Origin: Pseudomonadota bacterium
GTDB lineage: Bacteria; Pseudomonadota; Alphaproteobacteria; Rhizobiales; Hyphomicrobiaceae
DNA length: 7,301 nucleotides
NCBI GenBank assembly: GCA_021816505.1
Contig: JAKAXS010000129.1
Location: 1-7,301, forward strand
Direction: 5' to 3'
The notes beneath the pieces are model-generated. The model did not search any database. It had not been told where the DNA came from and worked only from the letters and a program-made list of their open reading frames with translations. Positions within the stretch are counted from its first letter, which is position 1, and the number at the start of each line of letters is the position of its first letter. Shown here piece after piece: positions 6,054-7,301 of this stretch. The translations under genes were made by a program, and so were the position numbers.

Positions 6054-6074
6054 GCTGCGGAGCGGATCCGCAGC
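6054..6074. terminator. Candidate bidirectional terminator stem-loop
   Basis: GCTGCGGA (6054-6061) and TCCGCAGC (6067-6074) form a perfect 8-bp stem with a 5-base loop, inside the 40-base gap between the convergent hydrolase and DUF2147 genes. A second small palindrome, GGCCTGAGGCC (6042-6052), overlaps the hydrolase stop codon. Neither strand shows a U-tract after the stem. Confidence 0.5.
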
Positions 6075-6088
6075 GCTACAATCAATGA

Positions 6089-7105
6089 TCAATCGGCGGC
6101 GGATGAAGCATCAGCTTCGTCCGCCGTTTGCTTCTGAGGGGCGGGCTTTGCGGCCGGCTTCTTTGCGGCCACCGGCTTGGGAACGGGCAGGGTGGCGGGT
6201 TTGGTCGACGCTGCGGCTGTTGTTGCTGCCGGCTTCTTCTTTGCTGTTTGTGCCGGTGCCGTCGGTGCCGGTTGCCCGGTCGCCGTTTTCGTTGCCGCGG
6301 TCGCAGACGGCTTTTTCGCCGCTGTTGCCGTTGCGGCCTTCTTGTCGGACGGGACGGCCTTCTTTTTGGCCTCGGTCGTTGCCGCCTCTGGCTTCTTGGC
6401 AGCTGGTGCGACCGCCTTGGCATCCTTTGCAGGTGCTTTCTTCACGGCGGCACCACCGGTGACGGCCGCCTTCGCGGGCGCGGCGGTCGGAGGGCCGCCG
6501 GTCGCGGCCTGCTTCTTCGCCGGTGCCAGGTCATCGGATGGCTTGGGCGCAGCGACGTTCGGCGGGGCTAGCGCGGGCTTCGCCTTGGTCTGCGAGGCGG
6601 GGGCGCCTTCGCAGCGCTCCAGGTCTGCCGGCGCGCGCGTCCAGATCAACGTCTTGGAGAACAGCTTGATGCCCTTGTAACCCGTGACCGTGAGGCGGTC
6701 TCCCGCGGCACGGATAGCCACGTCGTACTGGGCGCCTTCTTCGGGGTTATAGATCCAGCCTTCGTCCCAACCCTCGGCCGTGCGTTTCACGTTGCCGATG
6801 ACGGGCAGGCCGCAGATGGGGCGGTTACGCTTCGTCTCATCGGGATTGCGGCGGTCGAACAGTGGCTGGCCCTGGTCGTTCACGGTGTCGCGCAGCCAGA
6901 CGATGTTGCCGCAGAGTGCCGCGCCGCAGGGTTTGATCTCGACGGCGCCCTTGCCCTCGTGGTTGATCCAGACGCCAACCTCCGAGGGCACCTGCGCCTC
7001 GGCGGAGCGGCTCTCCACGACGGTCAAGACAGCGCCCAGTGCAAAAGCAGCCTTTGCGGCCAGATTTCGCCCGCGGTGCTGCGCGAATCGTGTGAAAAAT
7101 TGCAT
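6089..7105 (-). CDS. Secreted DUF2147 protein with a histone H1-like Lys/Ala/Pro tail, 338 aa
   Basis: The N-terminus has a Sec signal peptide (hydrophobic 18-30, AEA-Q cleavage likely after Ala37), so the protein is exported. Residues 40-160 fit DUF2147: GVWINHEGKGAVEIKPC, the CGNIVWL strand, the LFDRRNPDE and RPICGLPVI segments, and the terminal YKGIKLFSKTLIWTR strands. That family is small (typically 120-150 residues) and of unknown biochemical role; some members are linked to the envelope. Cys60, Cys65, Cys98 and Cys165 could form disulfides. Residues 171-338 are a low-complexity tail with 29 lysines, no arginine and no aromatic residue, rich in AKKPA-like units, ending acidic (ADEADASSAAD). 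Such tails resemble histone H1 or AlgP-type C-termini and could bind polyanions or the cell wall outside the cytoplasm. The start is ATG 7105. It is convergent with the hydrolase gene and has a candidate promoter upstream. Confidence 0.88.
   Translation of the reverse strand: MQFFTRFAQHRGRNLAAKAAFALGAVLTVVESRSAEAQVPSEVGVWINHEGKGAVEIKPCGAALCGNIVWLRDTVNDQGQPLFDRRNPDETKRNRPICGLPVIGNVKRTAEGWDEGWIYNPEEGAQYDVAIRAAGDRLTVTGYKGIKLFSKTLIWTRAPADLERCEGAPASQTKAKPALAPPNVAAPKPSDDLAPAKKQAATGGPPTAAPAKAAVTGGAAVKKAPAKDAKAVAPAAKKPEAATTEAKKKAVPSDKKAATATAAKKPSATAATKTATGQPAPTAPAQTAKKKPAATTAAASTKPATLPVPKPVAAKKPAAKPAPQKQTADEADASSAAD
6092..6598 (-). repeat. Low-complexity coding repeat region (Lys/Ala/Pro tail)
   Basis: This is the DNA for residues 170-338 of the DUF2147 protein: imperfect, degenerate repeats of Ala, Lys, Pro and Thr codons. 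The units vary in length and order, so it is a biased-composition region rather than a tandem array. Long hydrophobic frames on the plus strand here are by-products of this composition. Confidence 0.7.
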
Positions 7106-7179
7106 GGCGATCAGCCTGATATTGGAATTGGTGTAGACGCTCGACTAGTGCGGGAAAGCGGCGAAACCAGGGTGTGACG

Positions 7180-7198
7180 AAAGGTTTAGTAAACCCTT
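7180..7198. promoter_or_regulatory. Dyad in the DUF2147 gene upstream region
   Basis: GGTTTAGTAAACC (7183-7195) is a perfect 6-bp inverted repeat around one base. The flanks extend it to AAAGGTTTAGTAAACCCTT with one wobble position. It lies about 80 bases upstream of the ATG at 7105, downstream of the candidate promoter, so it could be a repressor site or a leader hairpin. Confidence 0.4.
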
Positions 7199-7221
7199 AC
7201 CGGGTGGGCCAATCGTCGCTG

Positions 7222-7249
7222 AGTATAGGCTGACCATTTTTCTGCCAAA
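7222..7249 (-). promoter_or_regulatory. Candidate sigma-70 promoter of the DUF2147 gene
   Basis: On the minus strand, TTTGGC or TTGGCA (7243-7249) is followed after 15-16 bases by TATACT (7222-7227), which matches five of six bases of the -10 consensus. Transcription would start near 7215, giving a 5' leader of roughly 110 bases that contains the dyad at 7180-7198. The spacing is slightly short. Confidence 0.4.
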
Positions 7250-7301
7250 TACCAGTGATGTTAGGCGTTCATGGTTGCTGCAGGAAAGCTGAGACGTAAC
7301 T

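Noticed and set aside
6177..6680. Hydrophobic plus-strand frame of 167 aa that looks like a membrane protein
   Set aside because: Its Ala/Phe/Val/Gly composition is the direct antisense reading of the Lys/Ala-rich tail; no ribosome binding site or family support.
7147..7300. Minus-strand frame open from the right edge for about 50 codons
   Set aside because: Too short, unremarkable composition, and it would run through the candidate promoter and dyad of the DUF2147 gene.

Overview
The window looks like chromosomal DNA from a GC-rich alphaproteobacterium, probably of the order Hyphomicrobiales. The basis is the LysA sequence (the N-terminal MHHF...GTPFYCYSTATITRHY region reads as alphaproteobacterial), the GC-rich third codon positions, and a DUF2147-type secreted protein. 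This is inference from sequence character; the genus cannot be fixed. There are three recognisable families (LysA, an alpha/beta-hydrolase, a DUF2147 protein), one large unrecognised envelope protein, two very small membrane proteins, and one gene running off the left edge.

Layout. 1-656 (minus): 5' portion of an unrecognised, open-ended gene whose DNA is less GC-rich (about 56% by hand count) than the lysA lines sampled (roughly 64%). 657-810: divergent control region. 811-2076 (plus): lysA, diaminopimelate decarboxylase, last step of lysine biosynthesis. 2077-2115: convergent gap filled by a perfect 9-bp inverted repeat. 2116-2307, 2424-2600 and 2755-4620 (all minus): a 63-aa single-span membrane protein, a 58-aa two-span membrane protein, and a 621-aa exported or membrane-anchored protein of unknown function; they could form one transcription unit read right to left, but the gaps of 116 and 154 bases make this uncertain. 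4621-5124: a 504-base divergent intergenic region with an AT-rich tract and several dyads. 5125-6048 (plus): an Est30-type carboxylesterase/alpha-beta hydrolase with a complete catalytic triad. 6049-6088: convergent gap with an 8-bp stem-loop. 6089-7105 (minus): a secreted DUF2147 protein with a 165-residue Lys/Ala/Pro tail resembling histone H1. 7106-7301: its upstream region with a candidate promoter and a dyad.

How the genes relate: lysA makes lysine from meso-diaminopimelate, which is also a peptidoglycan precursor. The large minus-strand protein, the two small membrane proteins and the DUF2147 protein all point to the cell envelope, but nothing in the sequence ties them into one pathway. 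I do not see a CRISPR array, tRNA, rRNA, insertion sequence or a clear new multi-gene system. The parts most likely to be undescribed are the left-edge gene, the 621-aa protein with its small membrane neighbours, and the H1-like tail on the DUF2147 protein.
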